Notes under the pieces: model-generated
Database searches by the model: none
The model's input: only the letters and a program-made list of their open reading frames with translations
Told to the model about the DNA's origin: nothing
Translations under genes and position numbers: made by a program
Assembly: GCA_017403885.1 (NCBI GenBank)
Contig: JAFRDM010000040.1
Span: forward strand, 1-57,053
Length of the DNA stretch: 57,053 nt
Direction: 5' to 3'
Origin: Oscillospiraceae bacterium
GTDB lineage: Bacteria > Bacillota > Clostridia > Oscillospirales > Oscillospiraceae
In this document: piece after piece, positions 8,244 to 16,587 of the stretch
Layout of the letters: every line of letters starts with the position of its first letter
Position numbering within the stretch: the stretch's first letter is position 1

Positions 8244-10917
8244 CCTTTCCGCCGACCTTTCCGATGTGCTTCTTTACGACGTTCAGACCGATCTTCGGCA
8301 CGTTCTTCACCACACGTCCCAGCGTGCGGAAATAGGTCTGGTTGTCCGCATCGTGGATCTTTTCCAGGCGGATCGCGTCGAATTTGCACTTGGTCGTGCA
8401 CACGCCGCAGCCGACGCACATGTACTCGTCCACGACCGCCGTGCCGCAGCCGAGGCAGCGGGCGCATTCGGCCTGCATTTGCTCGGCGGTGAAGCCCGCG
8501 CGCAGATCGTTGAAGCTGCTCTTCGCCTCCTCGCCGGAGACGCGCGCGGGCTTCTGCCGCGGCGCGCTGTCGAAGCCGCCGGGCGTGATCTGCGCCGCGG
8601 CCCTGTCGAAGGGCCTGTAGTCGCGCCGGTCGCGGCCGAGCGTCAGCGTCTGGCCCTCGTGCACGAAGCGGTGGATCGACACCGCGGCCTCCTTGCCGGC
8701 GGCGATGGCGTCGATGACGAACTGCGGCCCGGTGACGACGTCGCCGCCCGCGAACACGTCCGGCACGGCGGTCTGGCAGGTGACGGGGTCTGCCTCGACG
8801 GCGCCCCTCTTCCCCGCCGGCACGCCGATGCCGCCGAGCTCGACCCGCTGCCCGGTGGCGCTGAGCACCGCCGTGACGGGGACGCTCTCGAATTCGCCGG
8901 CGCCGCTGACGCTGCGGCGGCCCTTTTCATCCGGCTCGCCGAGCGTCATCTTTTCTATCTTCAGCTCGGAGACCCGGCCATCGCCGCAGAGCTCGACGGG
9001 CGCGCAGAGGAAACGGAAGGCAACGCCTTCTGCTTTCGCCTCCTCCAGCTCGTCGCGGTCGGCGGGCATCTCGGCTTCGCCGCGGCGGTAATACACGGTG
9101 ACGGCAGCGCCGAGGCGGACGGCAGCGCGCGCCACGTCCATCGCGACGTTGCCGCCGCCGATGACCGCTACCCTGTCCCCGATCTCCGGCCGCTCGCCGC
9201 GGTTGACGCGGCGCAGGAAGTCGATACCGGTGGAAACGCCCGCAAGCTCCTCGCCCGGGATCGAGAGCTTCGCGCCCTGCGAGGCGCCGACCGCGAGATA
9301 GAAGGCCTTGTAGCCGTCGGCGCGCAGGCTCTCGAGCGTCACGTCCTTCCCGACCTCGACGCCGGTTTTGAATTCCACGCCCAGCTCGCGCAGCACGTCG
9401 ATCTCGGCCCTGATGACGTCCTTCTCCAGTCGGAACGAGGGGATGCCCAGCGTGAGCATGCCGCCGAGCTGCTCTTCCTTTTCAAACACGGTGACGGGAT
9501 AGCCCTTGAGCGCGAGATAGTACGCACAGCTCAGTCCCGCGGGGCCCGCGCCGATGACGGCGATCTTTTCCGGATAGGGCCGGCCGATTTGGTTGACCAT
9601 CCTCGGCACGTAATGCGCTTCGCCGGAGAGCTCCTTTTCCGCGATGAAGCGCTTGATCTCGTCGATGGCGACGGGGGCGTCCATCGCGGCGCGGGTGCAG
9701 GCCTCCTCGCACTTCTTGTTGCAGATGCGGCCGCAGACCGCCGGGAAGGGCAGCTCCTTGCGGATGAGCTCGAGCGCCTCGTCGAAGCGGCCTTCGGAGG
9801 CCAGCTTGATATAGCCCTGCACCGGTACATGCGCGGGGCAGGCCGCCTTGCAGGGCGCGGTGCCCTCGGGCATGACGTTCGTGCGGTCGACGCGGAAGTC
9901 GGGGTCGTAGTATTTGCTCGTCCACAGCGAGTTGCGCGGCGTTTCGGCGGGGCGCTCCTCCGCGGTGGGGCGGCTGCAGAGCTTCATGCCCAGCTTGACG
10001 GCGTTGAGCTGGCAGTTCTCCACGCACTGGCCGCAGGCGACGCACTTGTCCCTGTCCACCCGCGCGATGTAGTTCGAGCGGATCGCGTCCGGCGCGCGGA
10101 AGTACGAGGCGATGCGCAGCGAGAAGCAGGAGCAGCTGCAGCAGTTGCAGATCGCCGTCGTGTCCTCGAAGCCGGGGGTGACGTTCAGCTCGTGCACGAG
10201 GCCGTTGTCCTCGGCGCGCTTGAGTATCTCATAGGCCTCCTCTTTGGAGATCAGGCGGTGCGCGCCCGTCTCGGAGAAGTTGACGGCGTTGTCGTTGAGG
10301 TACATGCACATGTCCTCTTCGAGATGACCGCAGCCCTCGCCCATCAGGCGGCGGGTACGCCGGCAGGAGCAGGGGCCGACCGAGACGGCCCAGGCGTCGT
10401 CGAGGAGCCTGGCGACCTCGTCGTAGCTCGCCCTGCGGCTGTCGTTTTCGATCGCGCTCTGCACGGGGACGACGCGCACGAGGTTCATGCCCGCGTCCAG
10501 GAAGGGTGCCAGCATCGACACGCGCACGCGGGTATATTCTTCAAAGCATTCTCCGAGCACGGGGTATTTTTCGCAGTTCTCGCGGTTGGTGAGCACGCCC
10601 TCCATGATGCCGGGCACCCAGATCGGATAGTACCAGCAGAGCTTGCCGTCGACGATGCGGCTGCGGCAGACGCCGGCGTCCTTGAGCTTGCCCAACTGCT
10701 CGAGCGTGAAATCCACGTCCTTCTTTGCGCGGCGGGCGATCTCCTCCGCCGTGCGGTTGGCCTCGAGACGCATGTGCAGCATGATATGGCACATGTCGTC
10801 GTCCACGATGGGTTCGAGGACCTTGTATTCCGGGTCGTTGTAGGTGATGCCCGTGTAGGTCAGGCTTTCGAGGCTGATCTTGGTCGCGAGCTTGAGTATG
10901 TTTGGTCTGTGGGCCAT
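8236..10917 (-). CDS. GltD-like NAD(P)H/FAD oxidoreductase with multiple 4Fe-4S sites
   Basis: 893 residues, about twice the length of plain GltD. In order: an N-terminal region of about 250 residues with a winged-helix-like segment and Cys motifs (VGPCSCRR; CNCCSCSC near 256); a ferredoxin motif CVACGQCVENC (about 291-301); the GltD-type cysteine region (CKAACP about 357; CGRICNKKCEEAC about 393-406); the FAD dinucleotide fold GAGPAG (about 453); the NAD(P) fold GGGNVAMDVAR (about 585); and C-terminal cysteine clusters CARCLGCG and CVGCGVCTTKC (about 816-843). The start at 10917 is chosen because AGGAGGG lies 5 bases upstream. It probably shuttles electrons between NAD(P)H and a ferredoxin-like partner in the cytoplasm; the acceptor is unknown. 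It overlaps hypA. Confidence 0.85.
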   Translation of the reverse strand: MAHRPNILKLATKISLESLTYTGITYNDPEYKVLEPIVDDDMCHIMLHMRLEANRTAEEIARRAKKDVDFTLEQLGKLKDAGVCRSRIVDGKLCWYYPIWVPGIMEGVLTNRENCEKYPVLGECFEEYTRVRVSMLAPFLDAGMNLVRVVPVQSAIENDSRRASYDEVARLLDDAWAVSVGPCSCRRTRRLMGEGCGHLEEDMCMYLNDNAVNFSETGAHRLISKEEAYEILKRAEDNGLVHELNVTPGFEDTTAICNCCSCSCFSLRIASYFRAPDAIRSNYIARVDRDKCVACGQCVENCQLNAVKLGMKLCSRPTAEERPAETPRNSLWTSKYYDPDFRVDRTNVMPEGTAPCKAACPAHVPVQGYIKLASEGRFDEALELIRKELPFPAVCGRICNKKCEEACTRAAMDAPVAIDEIKRFIAEKELSGEAHYVPRMVNQIGRPYPEKIAVIGAGPAGLSCAYYLALKGYPVTVFEKEEQLGGMLTLGIPSFRLEKDVIRAEIDVLRELGVEFKTGVEVGKDVTLESLRADGYKAFYLAVGASQGAKLSIPGEELAGVSTGIDFLRRVNRGERPEIGDRVAVIGGGNVAMDVARAAVRLGAAVTVYYRRGEAEMPADRDELEEAKAEGVAFRFLCAPVELCGDGRVSELKIEKMTLGEPDEKGRRSVSGAGEFESVPVTAVLSATGQRVELGGIGVPAGKRGAVEADPVTCQTAVPDVFAGGDVVTGPQFVIDAIAAGKEAAVSIHRFVHEGQTLTLGRDRRDYRPFDRAAAQITPGGFDSAPRQKPARVSGEEAKSSFNDLRAGFTAEQMQAECARCLGCGTAVVDEYMCVGCGVCTTKCKFDAIRLEKIHDADNQTYFRTLGRVVKNVPKIGLNVVKKHIGKVGGKDA

Positions 10918-10971
10918 GTGTTTCCCTCCTGTCAGATGGCGTCTCTCCCTGCTTCGTTCCCTCTGCTTCAT

Positions 10972-11000
10972 ATTGTAGAAGAAAGGAAGAAAAAGCTCAA
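10972..11000 (-). promoter_or_regulatory. Promoter of the flavoprotein-hypA operon
   Basis: Minus strand TTGAGC (10995-11000), 17-bp spacer, TACAAT (10972-10977). The predicted leader is about 50 nt. Confidence 0.75.
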
Positions 11001-11084
11001 CGGCAATTCTTTTCCGGCCGGTATTTTCGTAGATTTGCCTATTCCCGGCCGTATGTACTTGGGCAGTTTGATGAAAGGAAGCGC

Positions 11085-11113
11085 AAACGGGCGATCCCGA
11101 AGATCGCCCGTTT
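11085..11113 (-). terminator. Hairpin terminator after acylphosphatase
   Basis: A perfect 12-bp inverted repeat (AAACGGGCGATC / GATCGCCCGTTT) with a 5-base loop lies 5 bases after the acylphosphatase stop. The downstream tract is only weakly T-rich (GCGCTTCCTTTC), so it may be a less efficient terminator or an mRNA-end stabiliser. Confidence 0.65.
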
Positions 11114-11118
11114 GGTAC

Positions 11119-11397
11119 TCAGTCCGCGTAACGGAAGCCCCTCTCGTTCTCCGCGGGCGGGAGGGACCGCGCGTCGACGCTCTCGATGCGGACGTAAGTC
11201 CCGCGTTCGACGGCCGCGATCACGCCCGCGATCTGCGCCTCCGTGCCCTGGATCTCCATCGTCACGGTGCCGCAGCCGTCGTTGCGCACCCAGCCGGTCG
11301 CGCCGAGGGCCTCGGCCGCGCGGCGGGCGCGCCAGCGAAAGCCCACGCCCTGCACGGCGCCTGAGAAGACCATGTGTTTTCTGATCAAGCCTGTCAT
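11119..11397 (-). CDS. acyP: Acylphosphatase
   Basis: 92 residues, the standard length. The active-site segment VQGVGFR supplies the catalytic Arg21 and GWVRN supplies Asn39. The enzyme hydrolyses acyl phosphates such as acetyl phosphate in the cytoplasm. It starts one base after the stop of the alpha/beta hydrolase, so the two form a bicistronic unit. Confidence 0.93.
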   Translation of the reverse strand: MTGLIRKHMVFSGAVQGVGFRWRARRAAEALGATGWVRNDGCGTVTMEIQGTEAQIAGVIAAVERGTYVRIESVDARSLPPAENERGFRYAD

Positions 11398-11398
11398 G

Positions 11399-12205
11399 TC
11401 AGCCCTCCAGGAAAGAGAACACCCGTTCGTTGAAGTCCTTCGCCTCCTCGTAGACGGCGTGGCCGAGACCGGGATACAGATACAGCTCGCTGCCGCCGAC
11501 GGCCTCGTGCAGCGCGCGGGAGGCGTCCGCCCCGACGATCCGGTCCTCCTCGCCGCCGAGGATCAGCGTCGGGCAGGAGATCCCTCCAAGCTCGCCGCGC
11601 GCGTCGAAGGCGAGGCACGCGCGGGCGTTGGCGAGAAAGCGCTCATAGCTCTCCGGTCTGCCGACCGCGCCGAGCATCGGGTAGAGCCTGCGGTAGCTCC
11701 TGAGGCGAGCCTCCGAATAGCTGTTCTCCGCCGTGTCGATCATCAGACCCCTGTGATCGCCGCGCTCGGCGAAGCCGATCCAGTCTCCGAGGCGCGCGCG
11801 GAGCGTGTCGTTCACGCAGGGCGCCGTCACCGCGAGGATCAGCGTCTCGGTCATCTCGCCGTATTCGGCGGCGAAAAGCTGGGCGATCATGCCGCCCTGC
11901 GACACGCCCATCACGGCCGCCTTTTCAAGGCCGAGCGCGTGCAGGGCCGCCGCCTGATCCGCCGCCATATCGCGGATCGTGAAGCCAGGCCGCAGCGGGT
12001 CGCGGCGGCTGAACATCCAGACGGTGTATCGTTCAAAAAACCGCTTATAGGGCGGCGCGAGCAGCAGGGCCTTCCCCTTCACGCTCGCCAGACCGTCCGA
12101 GAGACCGGGCAGGATGATCAGGTTCTTCCCCCCGCCGCCGAAGCGGACGTATTCCATGCGCGCACCGTCGAGACGGACGCTCCCGCCCTTTGCGTTCCAA
12201 AGCAT
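11399..12205 (-). CDS. Alpha/beta-fold hydrolase
   Basis: 268 residues. The nucleophile elbow GVSQGG places Ser102, GGEEDRI supplies the likely acidic residue and GLGHAVY the catalytic His, in the normal order of the fold. The open frame continues upstream across the riboswitch to 13327, but the ATG at 12205 with GGAGAG upstream begins the conserved domain. No signal peptide. Esterase, lipase-like or C-C hydrolase activity cannot be distinguished. Confidence 0.85.
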   Translation of the reverse strand: MLWNAKGGSVRLDGARMEYVRFGGGGKNLIILPGLSDGLASVKGKALLLAPPYKRFFERYTVWMFSRRDPLRPGFTIRDMAADQAAALHALGLEKAAVMGVSQGGMIAQLFAAEYGEMTETLILAVTAPCVNDTLRARLGDWIGFAERGDHRGLMIDTAENSYSEARLRSYRRLYPMLGAVGRPESYERFLANARACLAFDARGELGGISCPTLILGGEEDRIVGADASRALHEAVGGSELYLYPGLGHAVYEEAKDFNERVFSFLEG

Positions 12206-12230
12206 GTTTTTCTCTCCTTTTCGATTACGC

Positions 12231-12260
12231 TTGACTAACCGCCCGCTCCTCTGATAGAGT
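12231..12260 (+). promoter_or_regulatory. Likely promoter of the riboswitch-controlled CDF gene
   Basis: TTGACT (12231-12236), 18-bp spacer, TAGAGT (12255-12260). It sits immediately before the NiCo aptamer, so the transcript would begin at about the first aptamer base. The -10 is imperfect; position relative to the aptamer is the main support. Confidence 0.5.
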
Positions 12261-12348
12261 AACGGCGAACAGGCCGGGGCCCCATGCGCCCGGAGCCGGG
12301 TCACGAGCAGTGACAGTGGAGCACACCCACGGGACAGAGCTTTCCGTT
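12261..12348 (+). promoter_or_regulatory. NiCo riboswitch (czcD RNA), nickel/cobalt sensor
   Basis: The conserved NiCo core elements occur in order: ACAGGC (12269-12274), a GC-rich hairpin, AGCCGGG (12294-12300), a GTCAC/GTGAC hairpin followed by AG, a GTGG/CCAC hairpin, then GGGACAG (12331-12337). A closing stem AACGG (12261-12265) pairs with CCGTT (12344-12348). The CCGTT strand is shared with the terminator at 12323-12364, so aptamer and terminator folds exclude each other. Known NiCo RNAs turn CDF exporters on when Ni2+ or Co2+ binds, and this arrangement fits. Recognised from memory of the published motif, not a model search. Confidence 0.82.
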
Positions 12349-12364
12349 CGGGTGTTGTTTTTTT
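12323..12364 (+). terminator. Riboswitch-controlled intrinsic terminator
   Basis: ACACCC plus CGG pair with CCG plus GGGTGT, followed by TTGTTTTTTT. The 5' arm overlaps the last aptamer helix and the GGGACAG region, and the 3' arm overlaps the closing aptamer stem. Ligand binding would therefore block termination and allow read-through into the exporter gene. Confidence 0.8.
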
Positions 12365-12388
12365 ATCCTTTCGGGGAGGGATCTCTTC

Positions 12389-13270
12389 ATGTCCGCAGAC
12401 ATGGATTTTGAAAAGACCGCCACGCGGGTCTCTCTGGTGAGCATCGCGGGCAACGCCGTTCTTTCGCTCTTCAAGCTGCTGGCGGGCGTGCTCGCGCACT
12501 CCGGCGCGATGATCAGCGACGCGGTGCACTCGGCCTCCGACGTGCTGAGCAGCATCATCGTCATCATCGGCGTGAAGCTCTCCGTGCGCGCGCCGGACAA
12601 GGAGCATCCCTACGGCCACGAGCGCTTTGAATGCGTCGCGGCCATCGTGCTCGCCGTCGTGCTGGCCGTCACGGGCCTGCTGATCGGCTACAAGGCCTTC
12701 GACAGCATCGAGGGCCGCGGCACGCAGCCCATACCGGGGCTGCTCGCTCTCGTCGCGGCGGCGGTATCCATCGTCGTGAAAGAGGCGATGTACTGGTACA
12801 CGCGGCACTACGGCAAGCGCCTGAACTCCGCCTCGCTGATGGCGAGCGCCTGGGATCACCGCAGCGACGCGCTCTCCTCGATCGGTGCGCTCATCGGCAT
12901 CGCCGGGGCGCGTCTGGGGCATCCGGTCATGGAGCCGATCGCAAGTCTCGTGATCTGTCTGTTCATTCTCAAGGCCGCCTACGACATCTTCCGCGACGCG
13001 ATGAGCAAGATGGTCGACCGCGCCTGCGACGCGGAAACGGAGAAGAGCCTGAGCGACTGCGTCCTCTCGGAGAAGGAGGTGCGCGGCATCGACCGGCTTC
13101 GGACGCGCGAGTTCGGCAGCCGCATCTACGTCGATCTCGAGATCCGTCTCGACGGCACGCTCTCGCTCTATGAGGCGCACGCGATCGCCGAGCGGGTACA
13201 CGACCGCATCGAGCATGAGTTCCCCATGGTCAAGCACATCATGGTGCACGTCAACCCGGACGGGAAATGA
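12389..13270 (+). CDS. Cation diffusion facilitator (Co/Ni/Zn efflux)
   Basis: 293 residues, the typical CDF length, and the only plus-strand gene. The metal site in the second helix is SDAVHSASD (D44, H47, D51), and the fifth-helix site is WDHRSDAL. A hydrophilic C-terminal domain of about 90 residues ending HIMVHVNPD is the cytoplasmic metal-sensing fold. The ATG has GGAGGG 8 bases upstream. It exports divalent metals by proton antiport in the cell membrane. The upstream NiCo riboswitch points to cobalt and nickel as physiological substrates. Confidence 0.92.
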   Translation: MSADMDFEKTATRVSLVSIAGNAVLSLFKLLAGVLAHSGAMISDAVHSASDVLSSIIVIIGVKLSVRAPDKEHPYGHERFECVAAIVLAVVLAVTGLLIGYKAFDSIEGRGTQPIPGLLALVAAAVSIVVKEAMYWYTRHYGKRLNSASLMASAWDHRSDALSSIGALIGIAGARLGHPVMEPIASLVICLFILKAAYDIFRDAMSKMVDRACDAETEKSLSDCVLSEKEVRGIDRLRTREFGSRIYVDLEIRLDGTLSLYEAHAIAERVHDRIEHEFPMVKHIMVHVNPDGK

Positions 13271-13345
13271 CAGGTATGCGCAGGCGTGTTTCGGCCGGGA
13301 AACCGACGCAGTTTTGATATTTGACAAAAACCGTTTCGTTCCGCT

Positions 13346-13386
13346 GCAGAAATGGGCCCTTGATCATGTCAGGGGCCCATTTCTGC
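13346..13386. terminator. Long perfect hairpin between convergent genes
   Basis: An 18-bp helix (one G-T pair) with a 5-base loop, centred on GCAGAAATGGGCCC and its complement, in the gap between the CDF stop (13270) and the stop of the minus-strand cyclase (13462). Position between converging genes suggests a two-way terminator, although neither side carries a clean T-run. Confidence 0.55.
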
Positions 13387-13461
13387 TGCCTGTATTCGCG
13401 GCCGGAGAAAGCACGGAAGGAAAAGACCTCCCCTTTCTCCGCCCGTTTGAGTTCCGTCACG

Positions 13462-14826
13462 TCAATAGAACTCACAGCCGCCCAGACAAACGCTCTTTGT
13501 GCGATACAGGGCGGTGTCGGCGTCCTTGAAGATGTCGCCGCTCGGGTTTTCTCTGTCGCCGAAAGCCACGCCCACGCTCAGCGAAATGGGCGGAAGTCCG
13601 TCCTCGGGCGTCTGCAAACGCTCGTTGATCCGGCGGATCTTGCCCTCCACCAGTCCGCGCAGCGCAGAGTCCGTGTGTACCATGATGACCACGAACTCGT
13701 CCCCGCCGATACGGCAGATATAGTCCTCCGCGCGGAAGCTCTCCTGCAGCAGCGCCGCCACATAGCACAGCGCCCTGTCGCCGATGTCGTGGCCGTTTTG
13801 ATCGTTTATCTGTTTGAAACGGTCTATATCGACGATCAGAAGGGCGTTGTCGCGGCCCTCGCAGCGCGTGCGCAGCTTTTCGAAAACGCTGCGGTTGAAC
13901 ACGCCGGTGAGCGCATCGTGCGTCGCGTCGTATCTGAGCTGCTCGCGGCGGCGCAGATTCTGCTCGCGCACCTGGTTATAGGTGCGGGCAAGGAAGCGCA
14001 GCTCGCTCGCCCCCTCTTCGGGCAGCGTCTCGTCGCTGCGGATATGGCTGATATAATTCTGCAGCGGCCTCGTGACCAGCCGCAAGGTCGACAGCACCAG
14101 GAGCACCATCATCAGCAGCATGACGATGACAAGGAAATCCTCCCAACGGATCTGCCGCAGCAGCTGCTCCGAGCTATCCCTTTGCTGTGTGCGCGTCTCG
14201 TCCATGAGGATCTCCACGCTCATGGACACGTTTTCGCTGATCGTATCCTTGTTGCCCTGATAGGTCTCGTCAAAGACCATCAACAGCGCTTTGTCACGCT
14301 GCTCTTCCGCCGAGAGACGCAGGTCCGCGTCCTCCAGCGTCACCGTGCGAAGCTTCTCGGGCAGCTCCGTCAGTTCGCAGCCGTAGCTCTCCGCGGCGAG
14401 CCGCATCGCATAGCACTCGATCTCCAGCAGTTCGTTGGAGCTGTCCATCGCTGCGCTCAGGTAGCCGTAGCTGGAAGGGCTGTCGAGAATACTCCTGATG
14501 TCGTCAAGGGCGCGGTCACGTCTTTGGGTGACGTTCGCCTCCTCAAAGAAGCCCGCTACATGTTCGGTCTCGCCCGTGGCGATGAAGGTCCTTGCCTCCG
14601 CCGTCAGATAATCTGACGCGGCCTGCATATTCGCCGCCGCCTGCTGAGCCGTGAAATAGCGCTCGGTCGTTTCCGTCACGCGGGCGTAGCCCTTGCTCAC
14701 ATGATAGGACGAAATCAGCAATACCAGTGCAAGCACGGCAAACAACGCTGCGGCCGCAGCGTGAAAGCGGCCAAGGCGGATCCCATCCCGCCCTTTCCGG
14801 TCCTGCTCAGCGTTATTTTGATTCAT
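13462..14826 (-). CDS. Membrane diguanylate cyclase (GGDEF) with extracytoplasmic sensor
   Basis: 454 residues. First membrane helix about 22-40; an extracytoplasmic, mostly helical sensor region 41-228; second helix about 231-249 followed by a HAMP-like linker; GGDEF domain from about 290. The active motif GGDEF is intact at 374-378. An RAED inhibitory site (365-368) lies five residues before it, so product feedback inhibition is expected. It makes cyclic-di-GMP from GTP. It is the last gene of the pilus block, 33 bases after a small gene, so it may be co-expressed with the pilus proteins. Confidence 0.93.
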   Translation of the reverse strand: MNQNNAEQDRKGRDGIRLGRFHAAAAALFAVLALVLLISSYHVSKGYARVTETTERYFTAQQAAANMQAASDYLTAEARTFIATGETEHVAGFFEEANVTQRRDRALDDIRSILDSPSSYGYLSAAMDSSNELLEIECYAMRLAAESYGCELTELPEKLRTVTLEDADLRLSAEEQRDKALLMVFDETYQGNKDTISENVSMSVEILMDETRTQQRDSSEQLLRQIRWEDFLVIVMLLMMVLLVLSTLRLVTRPLQNYISHIRSDETLPEEGASELRFLARTYNQVREQNLRRREQLRYDATHDALTGVFNRSVFEKLRTRCEGRDNALLIVDIDRFKQINDQNGHDIGDRALCYVAALLQESFRAEDYICRIGGDEFVVIMVHTDSALRGLVEGKIRRINERLQTPEDGLPPISLSVGVAFGDRENPSGDIFKDADTALYRTKSVCLGGCEFY

Positions 14827-14859
14827 CTCCTCACCTCCGCCGACTCTGCGTTTCCCCGT

Positions 14860-15336
14860 CTACCAGCTCGGAGTCTCCTCTCCGTCTTCTTCCGTGCAGA
14901 CGGTGTCCACGGCGCTTTCAATGAGCTTGACCATCTCCCATACCGAACGGAAGGAAATGGTCTTATCCTGCTCCATCCATGTGATCCGTCCCTGCCAGCT
15001 GCTGTTCTGCCGGTGCTGGACGCGAACGATAAAGGTACCGAGGTCTCCGTGCTTGCTCAACAACGCTTCGTCTTTCATGATTCTGTCCCTTTCCGTATAG
15101 TGCGCTTCCGCTTTTTTCGCGGAGGTGAAGCTCCTCTCGTTTGTGCCGGGGTGCGGGAAATTCAGTGCGTTGAATAGTTCTTCCATATGGAAGACCATCT
15201 GATCGGCGCCGTCAAAAGGAATGCCGTCCGTCTGGTAACTGTGGAACAGCCGGCCCGCCGGACCTCCGCTGCCCATCGCGTCCACACAAAGGATCACGCC
15301 GTTGGGCGCGCCGATATACCACTGTGTTTTACTCAT
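14860..15336 (-). CDS. Uncharacterised 158-residue protein coupled to the BTAD regulator
   Basis: No family recognised. It is soluble with no signal peptide; the N-terminus is MSKTQWYIGAPNG and the middle contains LFNALNFPHPGTNERSF. Its ATG overlaps the regulator stop by 4 bases (ATGA), so the two are translationally coupled. This suggests a partner or accessory subunit of the BTAD/degenerate-GGDEF protein. The coding frame is well supported by the overlap; function is unknown. Confidence 0.75.
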   Translation of the reverse strand: MSKTQWYIGAPNGVILCVDAMGSGGPAGRLFHSYQTDGIPFDGADQMVFHMEELFNALNFPHPGTNERSFTSAKKAEAHYTERDRIMKDEALLSKHGDLGTFIVRVQHRQNSSWQGRITWMEQDKTISFRSVWEMVKLIESAVDTVCTEEDGEETPSW

Positions 15337-16577
15337 GGGCGCTTCTCCTTCTTTTCCCGCTGAGCACCGGAGGGCTCCCAAAACATGCTGTTGACGTAGT
15401 ATTGAATGGATGAGCGCTGGCGGCCGATGATAAAGCGGTCGTTGATGCGCTTCTGGATGATGACGCAGTTTTCGCGCGTGGTATTCACCAACAGGACCAG
15501 ATACTGCCCCTTGCCGTACTGCGTCAGGGCGTCGCTCCTGCGTATCGTGCGCCGGATCGCGTCGCCCATCCGCTTGCTGAGCTCCTCGAGCATCGGGCCC
15601 GAGCGTATGGGATTGCCCTTGCCGTCCACCACCGTGCAAAGCATCAGATACACCGACTGGCCGCCGCGCTCGAGCATGCGCTCGACCATGCGGTAGATGC
15701 CCTGAAAGACCGGATAGGTGCAGAAAAACCCGCCCGGGCTGTCGTCGTTTCTGCCGGAGAGCTCTTCCTGGATCTGATCGAGCACGGCGTAGCGATGCAT
15801 CATTTCCTCGCCCAGCCGCTCGAACTGCGCCATCAGCTTTTTCGACGGGCGCAGTCCCTGCTCGTTGAAGTAGTAATCCACGGTATCCTCATAGAGCTTT
15901 CGCGCCTCGTCATAACGGCCCATGGAGGCCAGCGCCTCCATCGTCACAGGCTCCCAGTCGGCGAGGGGATCGACCTTGGAGGCATACACGCCCAGCTCCT
16001 CCATCTGGAAGAAGTCCTGCCGCAGCCGCAGCAGCAGCGCGGCCTTCTCCACGCAGTCGCAGAACATCTCCCTGTAGCGGCGCGCCTCATGCGCGGCCCA
16101 GATGACGGCGGCCTGCATGGGCAGAAATTCGCCGCTGTACCAGTGGCAGGCGTCGAGATACAGCGCGATGCGTTCGTTCTCATCCTCTGCGCTCTCCGCC
16201 TTGCGGTACAGCTCCTCGAACCCGGCCGCATCCTCTACCAGCGGGATCTCCCCGGTCCAGAAAAACACGCCCTTGCGCTGCTCGATGTAATTCACGGGCG
16301 GCAACCCCGCATGCTCGAGTTTTTTCTTTGTGTTGTAGATCACGCTCTGCAGCGCGTGATGGATGTTGCTCATGTCGCGGTCCTCGAAGAGCAGCTCCTC
16401 GAGCCGATCGCGCGTCACGCCCTTGTCCCGGTTGTGGATCAGGATCTGCAGCAGATAGGCGAACTGAGAGTTGTTGGCCTTGGAGCCGCCCGCGATCAGC
16501 TTTCCGTTCCACTGAACGGAAAAGCCGCCGAGCATCCGCACATACAGCACGTTTTCCCGCATGTCTGTCATTCTCAT
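15333..16577 (-). CDS. BTAD-type regulator with C-terminal degenerate GGDEF domain
   Basis: 414 residues. An N-terminal winged helix (MLGGFSVQWNGK ... RDRLEELLF) is followed by the helical BTAD region (YLDACHWYSGEFLP ... EPVTMEALASMGRYDEA) typical of SARP/AfsR-like activators. The last 150 residues have GGDEF-fold features, but the active motif is replaced by YGKGQY, so it probably cannot make cyclic-di-GMP and may bind it or act structurally (inference). The start at 16577 is chosen because GAGGG lies 7 bases upstream; it overlaps the PilT end by a few codons downstream of the longer open frame. It sits between pilT and a small coupled gene, and may regulate the pilus operon. Confidence 0.8.
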   Translation of the reverse strand: MRMTDMRENVLYVRMLGGFSVQWNGKLIAGGSKANNSQFAYLLQILIHNRDKGVTRDRLEELLFEDRDMSNIHHALQSVIYNTKKKLEHAGLPPVNYIEQRKGVFFWTGEIPLVEDAAGFEELYRKAESAEDENERIALYLDACHWYSGEFLPMQAAVIWAAHEARRYREMFCDCVEKAALLLRLRQDFFQMEELGVYASKVDPLADWEPVTMEALASMGRYDEARKLYEDTVDYYFNEQGLRPSKKLMAQFERLGEEMMHRYAVLDQIQEELSGRNDDSPGGFFCTYPVFQGIYRMVERMLERGGQSVYLMLCTVVDGKGNPIRSGPMLEELSKRMGDAIRRTIRRSDALTQYGKGQYLVLLVNTTRENCVIIQKRINDRFIIGRQRSSIQYYVNSMFWEPSGAQREKKEKRP

Positions 16578-16587
16578 GTCGCTGCCC

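Noticed and set aside
11399-13327. 642-residue form of the alpha/beta hydrolase
   Set aside because: The upstream extension runs antisense through the riboswitch and the CDF gene. The ATG at 12205 with a ribosome site begins the conserved domain.
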